From NCBI GenBank assembly GCA_026984035.1, contig JALSSW010000162.1, positions 1 to 38,807 of the forward strand: a DNA stretch of 38,807 bases, in the 5' to 3' direction. A program made the translations under genes and the position numbers. Shown here in pieces: positions 7,609 through 17,660 of the stretch. Each line of letters starts with the position of its first letter. Position 1 is the stretch's first letter. Source of the stretch: Planctomycetota bacterium. GTDB lineage: Bacteria; Planctomycetota; UBA1135; GCA-002748355. A model generated the notes under the pieces. It was not told the origin of the DNA, ran no database searches, and saw nothing but the letters and a program-made list of their open reading frames with translations.

Positions 7609-9717
7609 ATGGATGACGTCCCTCGGGGTTTAGGGGAATTGGAGCCTTCCCTTGACGATCCCTCTTTTTACCTCAACCGCGAACTCAGCCAGCTCGAGTT
7701 TGTCCGCCGTGTCCTCGCCTTAGCAAAGGACACGGCCGTTCCTCTACTTGAGCGTCTCCGCTATTTATGCATCACAAGCGCGGTTCTGGATGAGTTCTTC
7801 GAGATCCGGGTCGCGGGGCTCAAGCAACGTGAGCTTCACCACAGCGTACACTCAGGACCCGATAATCTGAGTCCGACGCAGACTCTGGAGAGGATCCACC
7901 AAAAAGCTCACAACTTGGTCGATTCCCAGTATCAGAGCCTTAATCACGACATCCTTCCTGCCCTCGCCGAAGAAGGGATCCGCTTTCTGCGACGTGACGA
8001 ATGGGACAAGACCCAAAAAGAGTTCGTCGACCAACTCTTCCACAACGAGATCCTTCCCCTTCTCTCCCCTCTGGGCCTCGACCCGTCTCATCCCTTTCCC
8101 AGGGTTCAAAACAAGAGCCTCAATTTCATTGTTCCCCTCGAAGGCCCCGATGCCTTCGGTCGGGACCATGGGATTGCTGTGGTCCAGGCTCCCCGGGCTC
8201 TTCCCCGGATTATCCCTTTCCCAGCGGAGGTTGCCGGAGGTCCTTATGACTATATGTTTTTGACCTCCATCATCCACGCCCATGTGGGGGATCTCTTTCC
8301 GGGAATGGAGGTCAAGGGCTGCTACCAGTTTCGACTTACCCGCAATTCGGATCTCTTCGTGGACGAGGAGGAAGTCGATGATCTCCTTCATGCCCTGGAG
8401 GGGGAACTGCGCTCCCGCCACTTCGGAGATGCTGTGCGCCTGGAAGTCGCCGAGAATTGCCCGGATACGATCACATCCTACCTTCAGCACCAGTTTGGTC
8501 TGAAACCTGATGACATTTACAAGGTTGACGGCCCGGTCAATCTACATCGCCTCATGTCAGTTCCCGATCTGGTCGCGAGGCCGGACCTCAAATTCCGGGC
8601 CTTTACCCCGGAAGTCCCTGAGGAGATTTTGGGTATCCACGACATCTTTGATCTGCTTCGCAAAAAGGATCTTCTCTTCCACCACCCCTTTCAATCCTTT
8701 GCTCCTGTGGTGGAGTTTCTCAAGAAGGCAGCCGAAGATCCCAATGTCCTCGCGATCAAGATGACCCTCTACCGGACTGGATCCGACTCGGCCCTCATCG
8801 ATGCCTTGGAGACCGCCGCTCTTGCCGGAAAAGAGGTCACGGTGGTCATCGAGTTGATGGCCCGCTTTGACGAACGGGCGAATATTGACCTCGCCACGAG
8901 GCTGCAGGACGCAGGAGCCTATGTCGCTTACGGGGTCGTGGGCTACAAAACGCACGCCAAGATGGCCCTTGTGTTACGCAGGGACAGCGATGGACTCCGC
9001 AACTACGTTCACTTGGGGACCGGCAATTACCACCAGAGAACCGCCCGCCTTTATACCGACTTCGGATTGATGACCTCCGATCCAAGCATGACCGAAGATG
9101 TTCGGCGGCTTTTCCTCCTCCTCACGGGATTGGGAACCCCGCAAAAGATGGAACGTATTGTCCCAGCCCCCTTCGACCTCCAAAAAGGACTCCTGGCGTG
9201 GATCGAAACCGAAATTAAAAACCATGAGGCCGGCCTTCCCGCAAGGATCCAGGCCAAAATGAATTCACTCACCGACCCCAAGATGATCAAGGCCCTCTAC
9301 AAAGCTTCCCAAGCAGGAGTTCCGATCGACCTCATTGTCCGGGGAACCTGTCGCCTGAAACCCGGCATCCCCGGAGTCTCCGAAACGATCCAGGTCCGCT
9401 CCATCCTCGGGCGGTTTTTAGAGCACACGCGAGCCTTTGTTTTTGAAAACGGTGGAGAGCCCCTGGTCTTTCTCTCCAGTGCCGACTGGATGGAACGAAA
9501 CCTCTACCGGCGGGTGGAGACCTGCTTCCCTGTCCTTGACCCCAAGCTGAAGGCACGGGTACGGGCGGAGGCCATTGATTGCTACTTGAAAGATAACCTT
9601 TGGGCCTGGGTTCTTGGGCCGGATGGCCATTATGAGCGCATCCAACCCGAAAAGGGGAGCCCTCCCCTCAGTGCCCAGGAGAGCTTGTTAGCCCGATTTG
9701 GAGCAGAAAAGCCATGA
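7609..9717 (+). CDS. ppk1: Polyphosphate kinase 1
   Basis: Ppk1 reversibly transfers the terminal phosphate of ATP to a growing inorganic polyphosphate chain. The 702-residue product matches the family length of about 690-720. It has the four-part architecture: N domain 'FYLNRELSQLEFVRRVL' with the conserved NRELS, a helical head domain, and two phospholipase-D-like C domains. The autophosphorylated histidine is H449 in 'GYKTHAKMALVLRR', and the second essential histidine H606 lies in 'LEHTRAFVFENGG'. 'TLYRTGSDSALIDAL' and 'HLGTGNYHQRTARLYTDFGL' are also typical. I chose the ATG at 7609; an in-frame TTG at 7570 would add 13 residues of no family character. No ppx or phoU is adjacent. Confidence 0.95.
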   Translation: MDDVPRGLGELEPSLDDPSFYLNRELSQLEFVRRVLALAKDTAVPLLERLRYLCITSAVLDEFFEIRVAGLKQRELHHSVHSGPDNLSPTQTLERIHQKAHNLVDSQYQSLNHDILPALAEEGIRFLRRDEWDKTQKEFVDQLFHNEILPLLSPLGLDPSHPFPRVQNKSLNFIVPLEGPDAFGRDHGIAVVQAPRALPRIIPFPAEVAGGPYDYMFLTSIIHAHVGDLFPGMEVKGCYQFRLTRNSDLFVDEEEVDDLLHALEGELRSRHFGDAVRLEVAENCPDTITSYLQHQFGLKPDDIYKVDGPVNLHRLMSVPDLVARPDLKFRAFTPEVPEEILGIHDIFDLLRKKDLLFHHPFQSFAPVVEFLKKAAEDPNVLAIKMTLYRTGSDSALIDALETAALAGKEVTVVIELMARFDERANIDLATRLQDAGAYVAYGVVGYKTHAKMALVLRRDSDGLRNYVHLGTGNYHQRTARLYTDFGLMTSDPSMTEDVRRLFLLLTGLGTPQKMERIVPAPFDLQKGLLAWIETEIKNHEAGLPARIQAKMNSLTDPKMIKALYKASQAGVPIDLIVRGTCRLKPGIPGVSETIQVRSILGRFLEHTRAFVFENGGEPLVFLSSADWMERNLYRRVETCFPVLDPKLKARVRAEAIDCYLKDNLWAWVLGPDGHYERIQPEKGSPPLSAQESLLARFGAEKP

Positions 9718-9774
9718 CTCATTCGAGGCAAGACTGCATTCATCCAAGGGACAGTGCCGAAACACGATCATTGA

Positions 9775-11199
<1,425 letters not shown>

Positions 11200-11248
11200 A
11201 CCGATCGATTGAAATCCACATTTCCATCAACCTCCAAAAAACCGTCAG

Positions 11249-11728
11249 ATGAGCCAAACCAACGCAAACAACTTGGATCCCGAAGAAATCTTCGAAGCCT
11301 TGGACCCCATTCTGGAAGTAGCTGCTTCCCTCGACCTCAAAGATCCCGCAGGGGTCCAGGAACGGCTCCGGGAAGTCTTTCCCTCTGACGGCCCCCTTGT
11401 TTCGGCCTTGGAAGAGACCCTTCTCAAAGCAAGGGAGGAGGGGAATCTTCTTCCCAAGGAGGTGGGCGGGATCCGGTTTGGGCGCTTGGCAAAAGATCGC
11501 AGGGGCTTTTCCATCGATGTCGTCGAAATGGATGGTCCTGGCCCCAAACACCGCCACCCCAAGGGAGAAATCGATCTTTGTCTTGCCCTGGAGGGGGAAC
11601 CTCAATTTGACGGACAACCCGAAGGCTGGGTTGTGTATGGAGAAGACTCGACTCACGTTCCCACGGTCCGAGGGGGGCGGATGCTGATCCTCTATCTCCT
11701 CCCCGAGGGGGCCTTCGAACTCCTCTAA
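11249..11728 (+). CDS. DUF4863 family protein (4-hydroxylaminobenzoate lyase PnbB-like)
   Basis: A 159-residue soluble protein matching the family that includes PnbB, the lyase converting 4-hydroxylaminobenzoate to protocatechuate and ammonium in p-nitrobenzoate degraders. The recognisable core is 'KHRHPKGEIDLCLALEGEPQFDG', then 'GWVVYGEDSTHVPTV' and 'GGRMLILYLLPEGAFEL'. These give a small cupin-like pattern with several possible metal-binding residues: H in KHRH, E in GEID and H in THVP. The N-terminal ~65 residues are helical. No other nitroaromatic-degradation gene is nearby, so a different substrate is likely. Its place 49 bases after gdhA on the same strand suggests co-transcription and a link to ammonium or glutamate chemistry, which is inference. 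Confidence 0.75.
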   Translation: MSQTNANNLDPEEIFEALDPILEVAASLDLKDPAGVQERLREVFPSDGPLVSALEETLLKAREEGNLLPKEVGGIRFGRLAKDRRGFSIDVVEMDGPGPKHRHPKGEIDLCLALEGEPQFDGQPEGWVVYGEDSTHVPTVRGGRMLILYLLPEGAFELL

Positions 11729-11750
11729 GCTTCCTGTCTCCCCTCCCTCC

Positions 11751-11779
11751 GGCCTTCCTTGGATTAAGGCCATAGTTTT
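11751..11779 (+). terminator. Possible terminator after the gdhA-DUF4863 pair
   Basis: A perfect 6-bp stem, GGCCTT at 11751-11756 with AAGGCC at 11766-11771, and a 9-base loop, followed by 'ATAGTTTT'. It lies just after the DUF4863 stop and before the convergent glycosyltransferase gene. The weak T-run makes the call moderate. Confidence 0.4.
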
Positions 11780-11797
11780 AAAGGGGTCGTTCACGGC

Positions 11798-12877
11798 TCA
11801 CACAAATGGGGAGACCAGTCTCCACCAAAGGTTGCAGAGGGAAGCGAGGAGGTCTTCGGCCCGGCCGGCGAAGGAACCCTTCTTGAGGCTGGGGAGAAAG
11901 GTAAAGGAACCGGCCCTGAGGAGTTCGCGATCGGGAACGCGAACTCCACGTTCCCGAACAAGCCTTGCTAACTCCTTGCGGGAGCGAAGGATGGAGGGGA
12001 TGAGCCTCAAGAGAGCAAGGCGCCCACGGAGCCAGGACCATGGGTGTCCCTTTTTGCAGGCGAGAGCGAATTGGGCGCATTCGAAGGGGAGGGCGCCGGG
12101 ACCACAGAGGAGGATGGTCCGCCAGCGGTAGTTTTTGAGAACCAGGAGAAGCCGGTTGCGACTGTGGAGGAAGATACGCTTCTTCGGATAGCTGTCTCCC
12201 CGCTGAGAAAGCCCAGAGGTGCCGTCCCCATGGCGGGTGATTGCCTTTTGGGCAACAACGATACGCTCGCCGAGAATGCGGAGCCTTTGAGAGAGGTCGC
12301 TGTCCTCAAAAAGGAAAAAAAAGAGGGGGCAAAACCCCCCGACCGCGAGAAGGGCCTGGGGGTCCACAAGGAGGCAGACCGCCTGAAAAGAATCCACCTC
12401 GACGAAAGCTGCCTCTTTTTCCGGAAGCTTTTCATGAAAATGGCGGAGCAAAGGAATCCCCACAAAGTGGAGAAAGGCCCCGTCATAGTGGATTTTGTCG
12501 GGTTCATCCGCAAAAACCACCCGGGATTGGACAACGGCAGGCTCCCCGGCCAACTTCCGAACCCGGAGGAGTTCTTGGAGGGCTTCCGGCTCAGGGCGGG
12601 CGTCGTTGTCCAGAAGGAGCATGAGGGGGCTTGAGCAAGCCTTAAGCAGCGCGTTACGAGCAGGGCTGGGACCTTCATTGCGGGCCAGTCGCAAGACTTT
12701 TGCTTCGGGCCAGTTTTCTTGTAACCAAGCGAGACTTTCATCCGTGCTGCCGTTGTCCAGGACCAACAGCTCATCCACCTCCCCCTTGAGGGCTTTCACT
12801 GCCTTTTGAAGCGCAGGAAAATGAACGCAACCATTGTAATTGACAATCCCAATGCTGAGTCCCGCTTGATTTCCCAT
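11798..12877 (-). CDS. Family 2 glycosyltransferase
   Basis: 359 residues with a GT-A fold at the N-terminus: 'LSIGIVNYNG' start, 'LLVLDNGSTDESLAWL' nucleotide-binding segment, and 'LMLLLDNDARPE' holding the DxD-like metal site. 'FFFLFEDSDLSQRLR' matches the ED(x)D acceptor-side motif of rhamnosyl- and related transferases. About 110 C-terminal residues after 250 are basic and partly hydrophobic, consistent with membrane association. Such enzymes add sugars from nucleotide donors to polysaccharide or glycolipid acceptors at the inner membrane. The sugar cannot be predicted. It stands alone and is convergent with DUF4863 and divergent from DUF302, so no pathway context is available. Confidence 0.88.
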   Translation of the reverse strand: MGNQAGLSIGIVNYNGCVHFPALQKAVKALKGEVDELLVLDNGSTDESLAWLQENWPEAKVLRLARNEGPSPARNALLKACSSPLMLLLDNDARPEPEALQELLRVRKLAGEPAVVQSRVVFADEPDKIHYDGAFLHFVGIPLLRHFHEKLPEKEAAFVEVDSFQAVCLLVDPQALLAVGGFCPLFFFLFEDSDLSQRLRILGERIVVAQKAITRHGDGTSGLSQRGDSYPKKRIFLHSRNRLLLVLKNYRWRTILLCGPGALPFECAQFALACKKGHPWSWLRGRLALLRLIPSILRSRKELARLVRERGVRVPDRELLRAGSFTFLPSLKKGSFAGRAEDLLASLCNLWWRLVSPFV

Positions 12878-12946
12878 AGGATTAAGTTTATCCCCTTCCC
12901 CAGTCGCGATCCTTCAGAAAGCAGACGACAAAAAACGGAGAACCAA

Positions 12947-13330
12947 ATGCTGATCCAACTCACCAGCGAAAAAAAACTCGACGAAATCATCATGTCCACC
13001 CCTTCTCTGGCCCAGGAGAGGAAGTGGGGTGTTCTGGGTGAGCATGATCTCAGAGCCAAGTTACAGGAAAAAGGCTTCCCCATTGATCGAGAAGTTCGGG
13101 TCTTAGAAGTCTGCAGCCCCGCCTTCGCTCAGAAGGCTCTGGAATCCAATGTCGCCATCTCCGTGTTTATGCCCTGCCGGATTTCGCTCTGGGAAGAGGA
13201 CGGGAAAACCGTCCTTTCGACGGTGAAACCTACGGTTTTGCTTCAAATGGCACAGGATGACAGCCTGGCGGATCTTGCCATTCAGGCCGAAAACGAGATC
13301 CACGACCTCATGAAGGCAATGGCGGGATAA
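12947..13330 (+). CDS. DUF302 domain protein
   Basis: A 127-residue protein that reads as a single DUF302 domain: an alpha/beta pattern with 'GVLGEHDLRAKLQEKGF', 'VRVLEVCSPAFAQKALE', 'ISVFMPCRISLWEEDGKTVLSTVKP' and a C-terminal helix. This order (short chain, then C-x-P, then MPCR, then KP) is the usual conserved core. The function of DUF302 proteins is not established; some are linked to redox or nitrogen-oxide responses. A GGAG site about 7 bases upstream supports the ATG at 12947 over an in-frame codon at 12806, which would overlap the divergent glycosyltransferase. There is no signal peptide, so it is cytoplasmic. It converges with the hemerythrin-like gene. Confidence 0.82.
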   Translation: MLIQLTSEKKLDEIIMSTPSLAQERKWGVLGEHDLRAKLQEKGFPIDREVRVLEVCSPAFAQKALESNVAISVFMPCRISLWEEDGKTVLSTVKPTVLLQMAQDDSLADLAIQAENEIHDLMKAMAG

Positions 13331-13341
13331 AGAGCTTTTCG

Positions 13342-13385
13342 ACGCTCCCCCATCGAGATTTTTTAGGAGCTTTTTTGAGGAGCGT
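13342..13385. terminator. Possible terminator between convergent DUF302 and hemerythrin genes
   Basis: Two alternative stems share the left arm. GCTCC (13344-13348) can pair with GGAGC (13366-13370), which is followed by six T. Alternatively ACGCTCC (13342-13348) can pair with GGAGCGT (13379-13385), followed by TTTAA. Loops are long, so the call is weak. Confidence 0.33.
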
Positions 13386-13407
13386 TTTAAGAAGGCTTTG
13401 AAGGTTT

Positions 13408-13929
13408 TTACAAGGCCAGGCTCTTGCAACGCTTGAGGATTCCCAGGCGCGCCTCCCTGGGGACAAGCGCATCCAAACCAGGAAACAAAAACTTCTCCTC
13501 CCGCGCCTCATGGTGTTCCCCGATATTTTTAAAGGTGGTCTCCAGGTCCAAAACGGTAAACAAGGCGCGGTACCATGCATCCCCTTCAGCAAGGGCCAGA
13601 ACCTCCATTGCATCTTTGATCCGATCCAAAAAATCCAACAACTTTCGATGCTCCTGGACAAAATAATTCCCTTGTCCTCCGGGTAAAATCTGCCCCTTCT
13701 CATAAAGCGGCAAAAGGATCTCCTCTTCATCCCTCATATGCCTGAGGATTTGGGCTCGATACTGCTTGAGAAGGAGGAGGGCTTGGTCCAGTTCTCGATC
13801 CACAAGACAACACTGGTGTTGGTGGAAAAGGGCTTCTTGAGCCTCATGGGCCTCCCGCAAACGAAAGAAGCTCACCAAACTTGGCAGAGTTTCCTCATCC
13901 TGCCCCACAGTCTTTTTTTCTGCATCCAT
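13408..13929 (-). CDS. Hemerythrin-like (HHE) domain protein
   Basis: A 173-residue all-helical protein with the His/Glu distribution of HHE cation-binding domains: H28 in 'REAHEAQEALFHQH', H64 and E68-E70 in 'LRHMRDEEEILLPLYE', H94 in 'VQEHRKLLDFL', and H139/H140 with E144 in 'GEHHEAREEKFLFPGL'. This would hold a di-iron site. Relatives bind O2 or NO or help repair iron centres. Residues 60-75 and 137-150 are the best-conserved helices. The ATG at 13929, with GGGGGAG upstream, was preferred to an in-frame TTG at 13965. It is divergent from nifJ, whose Fe-S clusters are oxygen-sensitive, so an oxygen-sensing or protective role is plausible but unproven. Confidence 0.85.
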   Translation of the reverse strand: MDAEKKTVGQDEETLPSLVSFFRLREAHEAQEALFHQHQCCLVDRELDQALLLLKQYRAQILRHMRDEEEILLPLYEKGQILPGGQGNYFVQEHRKLLDFLDRIKDAMEVLALAEGDAWYRALFTVLDLETTFKNIGEHHEAREEKFLFPGLDALVPREARLGILKRCKSLAL

Positions 13930-14063
13930 CCCCTTATTCTCCCCCTTGGATGCAAGGATCTCCAATTTTTCGTGCAGCTTGCGACTCTTTGCCCCGATTC
14001 CATCCTTCCTTTCCCGCGGAAATAGGCGATAAATAGTCTTCCCTCGGACCAGGAGAAACTCTC

Positions 14064-17000
14064 ATGGGAGAAAAGGTATTCATCACTCTCGACGGCAACG
14101 AAGCCGTCGCCTCCGTTGCACATCGGACCAACGAGGTCATCGCCATCTATCCGATCACCCCCGCATCCCCCATGGGAGAGCACGCAGATGCCTGGGCCGC
14201 CAAGGGGATCCCCAATATATGGGGGATCATCCCTGATGTCGTCGAAATGCAGTCCGAAGCCGGTGCGGCGGGGACAGTCCACGGCTCTCTCCAAGCGGGA
14301 GCCTTGACGACCTCCTTCACTGCCAGCCAGGGATTGCTCCTGATGATCCCAAACCTCTTTAAGATTGCCGGGGAGCTTACCGCATTCACTCTCCATGTAG
14401 CCGCCCGTACCATTGCAACACATGCCCTCTCCATTTTTGGGGACCACAGCGATGTCATGGCCTGCCGTGGGACCGGCTTTGCGATCCTCTGCTCCTCCTC
14501 CGTCCAAGAGGCCCATGATTTCGCCTTAATTGCCCAGGTGGCCTCCCTGGAATCCCGCATTCCCTTTCTGCACTTCTTCGATGGTTTTCGGACTTCCCAT
14601 GAGATCCAGAAGATCGAAAAGCTTCAAGATGATGTCCTCAGAGCCATGATTTCCGAGGATCGCATCCACGAACACCGAATGCGGGCCCTTACCCCCGACC
14701 GCCCTGTCCTCCGAGGAGCCGCGCAAAACCCCGATACGTTTTTTCAAGCCCGGGAAGCGGGAAACCATTTCTACCTTGAGTGCCCTGGCAAATTGGAAGC
14801 AGCCTTCCGCAAGTTCGAACAGCTCACCGGTCGGAGTTACGACCTCGTGACTTACCATGGAGATCCGGACGCAAGCAAGGTCTTGGTGCTCATGGGATCG
14901 GGCGCGGAAACCGCGCAGGAGACCGTGGATTTCCTGTGTTCGAAGGGAGAAAGGGTCGGAATGATCAAGGTGAACCTTTTCCGCCCCTTCCCCAAGTTGG
15001 CCTTTGCCAGGGCCCTTCCACGAAACGTTGACCGAATCGCTGTGCTTGACCGAACCAAGGAGCCGGGTTCCCTTGGGGAGCCTTTATACCAGGATGTCCT
15101 CACGGCCCTTCACCAAGCCCCCCCCGAACTCAAGCCTAATTTTGACAACCTGCGGATCGTGGGCGGGCGCTATGGCCTTTCCTCCAAAGAATTCACACCC
15201 GCAATGGTCCATGGGATTTATCAGGAGCTCTCCAAGGATGAACCCAAACAGGGCTTTACCATTGGCATCATCGACGATGTCACCCAGACATCCCTTTCTT
15301 ATGATCCAAATTTCAACATTGAACCCGATGAAGTCGTGCGTTCGGTGTTCTTTGGTCTGGGTTCGGACGGAACCGTAGGTGCCAACAAGAACTCGATCAA
15401 GATCATCGGAGAGCAAACCGACAACTACGCCCAAGGTTATTTTGTTTATGATTCCAAGAAGGCGGGAGCCGTTACGATCTCCCATCTTAGATTCGGACCC
15501 AAACCCATCCGCTCGACCTACTTGATTCAGAGCGCCAACTTTGTCGGCTGTCACCAATTCCAATTTCTCAATAAATTCGAAATGTTGGATCGCGCCGCCG
15601 AGGGAGCAACCTTCCTTCTCAACGCACCCTATCGAGCCGACGAAATCTGGGACCAGCTCCCTCTCGAAGTCCAAGAGACTTTGATCGCAAAGAAAATGCG
15701 TTTTTTTGTGGTGGACGCCTACAAGGTCGCCAAGGAAGCTGGCCTGGGTCCCCGCATCAACACAGTGATGCAGACCTGCTTCTTTCAGATCACAGCGATC
15801 CTTCCAGGCGAACAGGCCAGCGAGGAAATCAAAAAAGCCATCAAAAAGACCTACGGTAAACGGGGCGAAGAAGTCGTTCGCCGCAACTGTAAGGCAGTGG
15901 ATCTAAGCCTGGCAAATCTTCATGAGGTTCAAGTCCCGGCAAAAGTCACGACAAACAGGCGCATGCCTCCCACGATCCCGGATGAGGCTCCTGACTTTGT
16001 GAAGAGTGTCACGGGAGTCATGCTCGCCGGTAAGGGAGACTCTCTTCCCGTCAGCGCTTTTCCCCCTGACGGCACCTGGCCCCTTGGAACAACGAAATGG
16101 GAGAAGCGGAACATCGCCCAAGAGATCCCCATCTGGGACAAGGAAATCTGCATCCAATGCAATCAATGCGCCTTTGTCTGCCCTCATACAGCCATCCGCG
16201 CCAAGGTCTATGATCCCGTCCTTCTCGAAGAAGCACCGGAGGGTTTCCAATCATTGACCTTCAAGGGCAAAGACTTCAAGGGGCAAGCGTACACCATCCA
16301 GGTTGCCCCGGAGGATTGCACGGGATGCCGGCTTTGCGTAGAGGTCTGCCCTGCAAAGAACAAAGAGAACCCAAGATTCAAGGCGATCAACATGCAATCT
16401 CAAAGGGAGCATGTGGAGGTAGAACGAGAAAACTTCGACTTTTTCCTGGAGCTCCCCGAACCCCATCGAGAACAGATCGCGCGACTGGACGGAAAAGGCT
16501 CTCAATTCTTGGAACCCCTCTTCGAGTTTTCCGGCGCCTGTCCCGGTTGTGGAGAGACTCCTTATATCAAACTCCTCACCCAACTCTTTGGGGATCGGCT
16601 CCTGATCGCCAATGCCACAGGTTGCTCTTCGATCTATGGAGGCAACCTTCCGACCACGCCCTACTGCACCAACGAAGAAGGGAGAGGACCGGCCTGGTCC
16701 AATTCCCTCTTCGAGGACAATGCAGAATTCGGTCTCGGGTTTCGGCTGGCGGTCGATCGCCAGGAAGAGGTCGCCAAGGCCCTCCTCAAGGAACTCGCCG
16801 AGCCCATAGGTCCCTCGCTTGTGGATGCACTCCTTGGAATCGATCAGCGCGAAGAGGCCGGTATTCGGGAAGCAAGATCTCTTGTGGCGGACCTCAAGAA
16901 AACCTTGCTCGACATGGACAACCCAAAGGCTCAACGACTCTTTGATGTGGCGGATTATCTTGTCCGAAAAAGTGTCTGGATTCTTGGTGGAGATGGCTGG

Positions 17001-17660
17001 GCCTACGACATTGGATATGGCGGGGTGGACCATGTCCTCTCCATGGAGCGGGACGTCAATCTCCTGGTCATGGATACCCAGGTTTACTCCAACACCGGTG
17101 GACAGCAAAGCAAGGCCACGCCCCTGGGTGCAGCAGCCAAATTCGCCGTGGCAGGAAGAGGAATCCCCAAGAAGGATCTTGGCCGCGAAGCCATGAGCTA
17201 TGACCACGTCTACATCGCCCAAGTAGCTTTTGGCGCCAAAATCAACCAGACCGTAGAAGCCTTCCGAGAAGCTGAATCCTGGCATGGCCCCTCCTTGATT
17301 ATCGCCTACAGCCCCTGCGTGGCCCATGGTTATGACCTGGCCCATAGTGCAGAGCAGATGAACATTGCAGCAAATTCCGGCTTCTGGCCCCTCTATCGAT
17401 ACGACCCCCGAAAACTTCACGCAGGAGAAGCTCCTCTCAAGCTGGACAGCCGAAAACCAAAACTGCCGATCAGCAAATTCATGGAGAACGAGACTCGATT
17501 CCGCATGGTCCAACGCATGGATCCAGCCAGATACCAATATCTTCAAAAGGAGGCCCAAAGGGTGGTAAACCAGGAATACTCCTACCTCGAACAACTCGCC
17601 GGGATCAAGTTGCCCTCGGACCAAAACGCTTCCGAATCTGACGGAGCCAAGAACAAATGA
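14064..17660 (+). CDS. nifJ: Pyruvate:ferredoxin (flavodoxin) oxidoreductase, single-chain
   Basis: PFOR reversibly oxidises pyruvate with CoA to acetyl-CoA, CO2 and reduced ferredoxin or flavodoxin. The single 1198-residue chain has the full order of fused domains: pyruvate-binding domains I-II at the N-terminus ('IAIYPITPASPMGEHAD', then a second domain to ~410), the gamma domain with 'GLGSDGTVGANKNSIKIIG', two 4Fe-4S clusters (C696, C699, C702, C706 and C752, C755, C758, C762), and the thiamine-pyrophosphate domain. The proximal cluster ligands appear as C826, C829, C854 and C1085. 'GGDGWAYDIGYGG' is the TPP/Mg site. An AGGAG site at 14051-14055 supports the start. The stop overlaps the next gene as ATGA. 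It marks an anaerobic or microaerobic route for pyruvate. Confidence 0.97.
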   Translation: MGEKVFITLDGNEAVASVAHRTNEVIAIYPITPASPMGEHADAWAAKGIPNIWGIIPDVVEMQSEAGAAGTVHGSLQAGALTTSFTASQGLLLMIPNLFKIAGELTAFTLHVAARTIATHALSIFGDHSDVMACRGTGFAILCSSSVQEAHDFALIAQVASLESRIPFLHFFDGFRTSHEIQKIEKLQDDVLRAMISEDRIHEHRMRALTPDRPVLRGAAQNPDTFFQAREAGNHFYLECPGKLEAAFRKFEQLTGRSYDLVTYHGDPDASKVLVLMGSGAETAQETVDFLCSKGERVGMIKVNLFRPFPKLAFARALPRNVDRIAVLDRTKEPGSLGEPLYQDVLTALHQAPPELKPNFDNLRIVGGRYGLSSKEFTPAMVHGIYQELSKDEPKQGFTIGIIDDVTQTSLSYDPNFNIEPDEVVRSVFFGLGSDGTVGANKNSIKIIGEQTDNYAQGYFVYDSKKAGAVTISHLRFGPKPIRSTYLIQSANFVGCHQFQFLNKFEMLDRAAEGATFLLNAPYRADEIWDQLPLEVQETLIAKKMRFFVVDAYKVAKEAGLGPRINTVMQTCFFQITAILPGEQASEEIKKAIKKTYGKRGEEVVRRNCKAVDLSLANLHEVQVPAKVTTNRRMPPTIPDEAPDFVKSVTGVMLAGKGDSLPVSAFPPDGTWPLGTTKWEKRNIAQEIPIWDKEICIQCNQCAFVCPHTAIRAKVYDPVLLEEAPEGFQSLTFKGKDFKGQAYTIQVAPEDCTGCRLCVEVCPAKNKENPRFKAINMQSQREHVEVERENFDFFLELPEPHREQIARLDGKGSQFLEPLFEFSGACPGCGETPYIKLLTQLFGDRLLIANATGCSSIYGGNLPTTPYCTNEEGRGPAWSNSLFEDNAEFGLGFRLAVDRQEEVAKALLKELAEPIGPSLVDALLGIDQREEAGIREARSLVADLKKTLLDMDNPKAQRLFDVADYLVRKSVWILGGDGWAYDIGYGGVDHVLSMERDVNLLVMDTQVYSNTGGQQSKATPLGAAAKFAVAGRGIPKKDLGREAMSYDHVYIAQVAFGAKINQTVEAFREAESWHGPSLIIAYSPCVAHGYDLAHSAEQMNIAANSGFWPLYRYDPRKLHAGEAPLKLDSRKPKLPISKFMENETRFRMVQRMDPARYQYLQKEAQRVVNQEYSYLEQLAGIKLPSDQNASESDGAKNK

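Noticed and set aside
14028..14035. GATAAATA shared between the nifJ upstream region and the HU promoter
   Set aside because: Only two copies, and no -35 box at a proper distance before the nifJ copy, so a common regulator cannot be argued.
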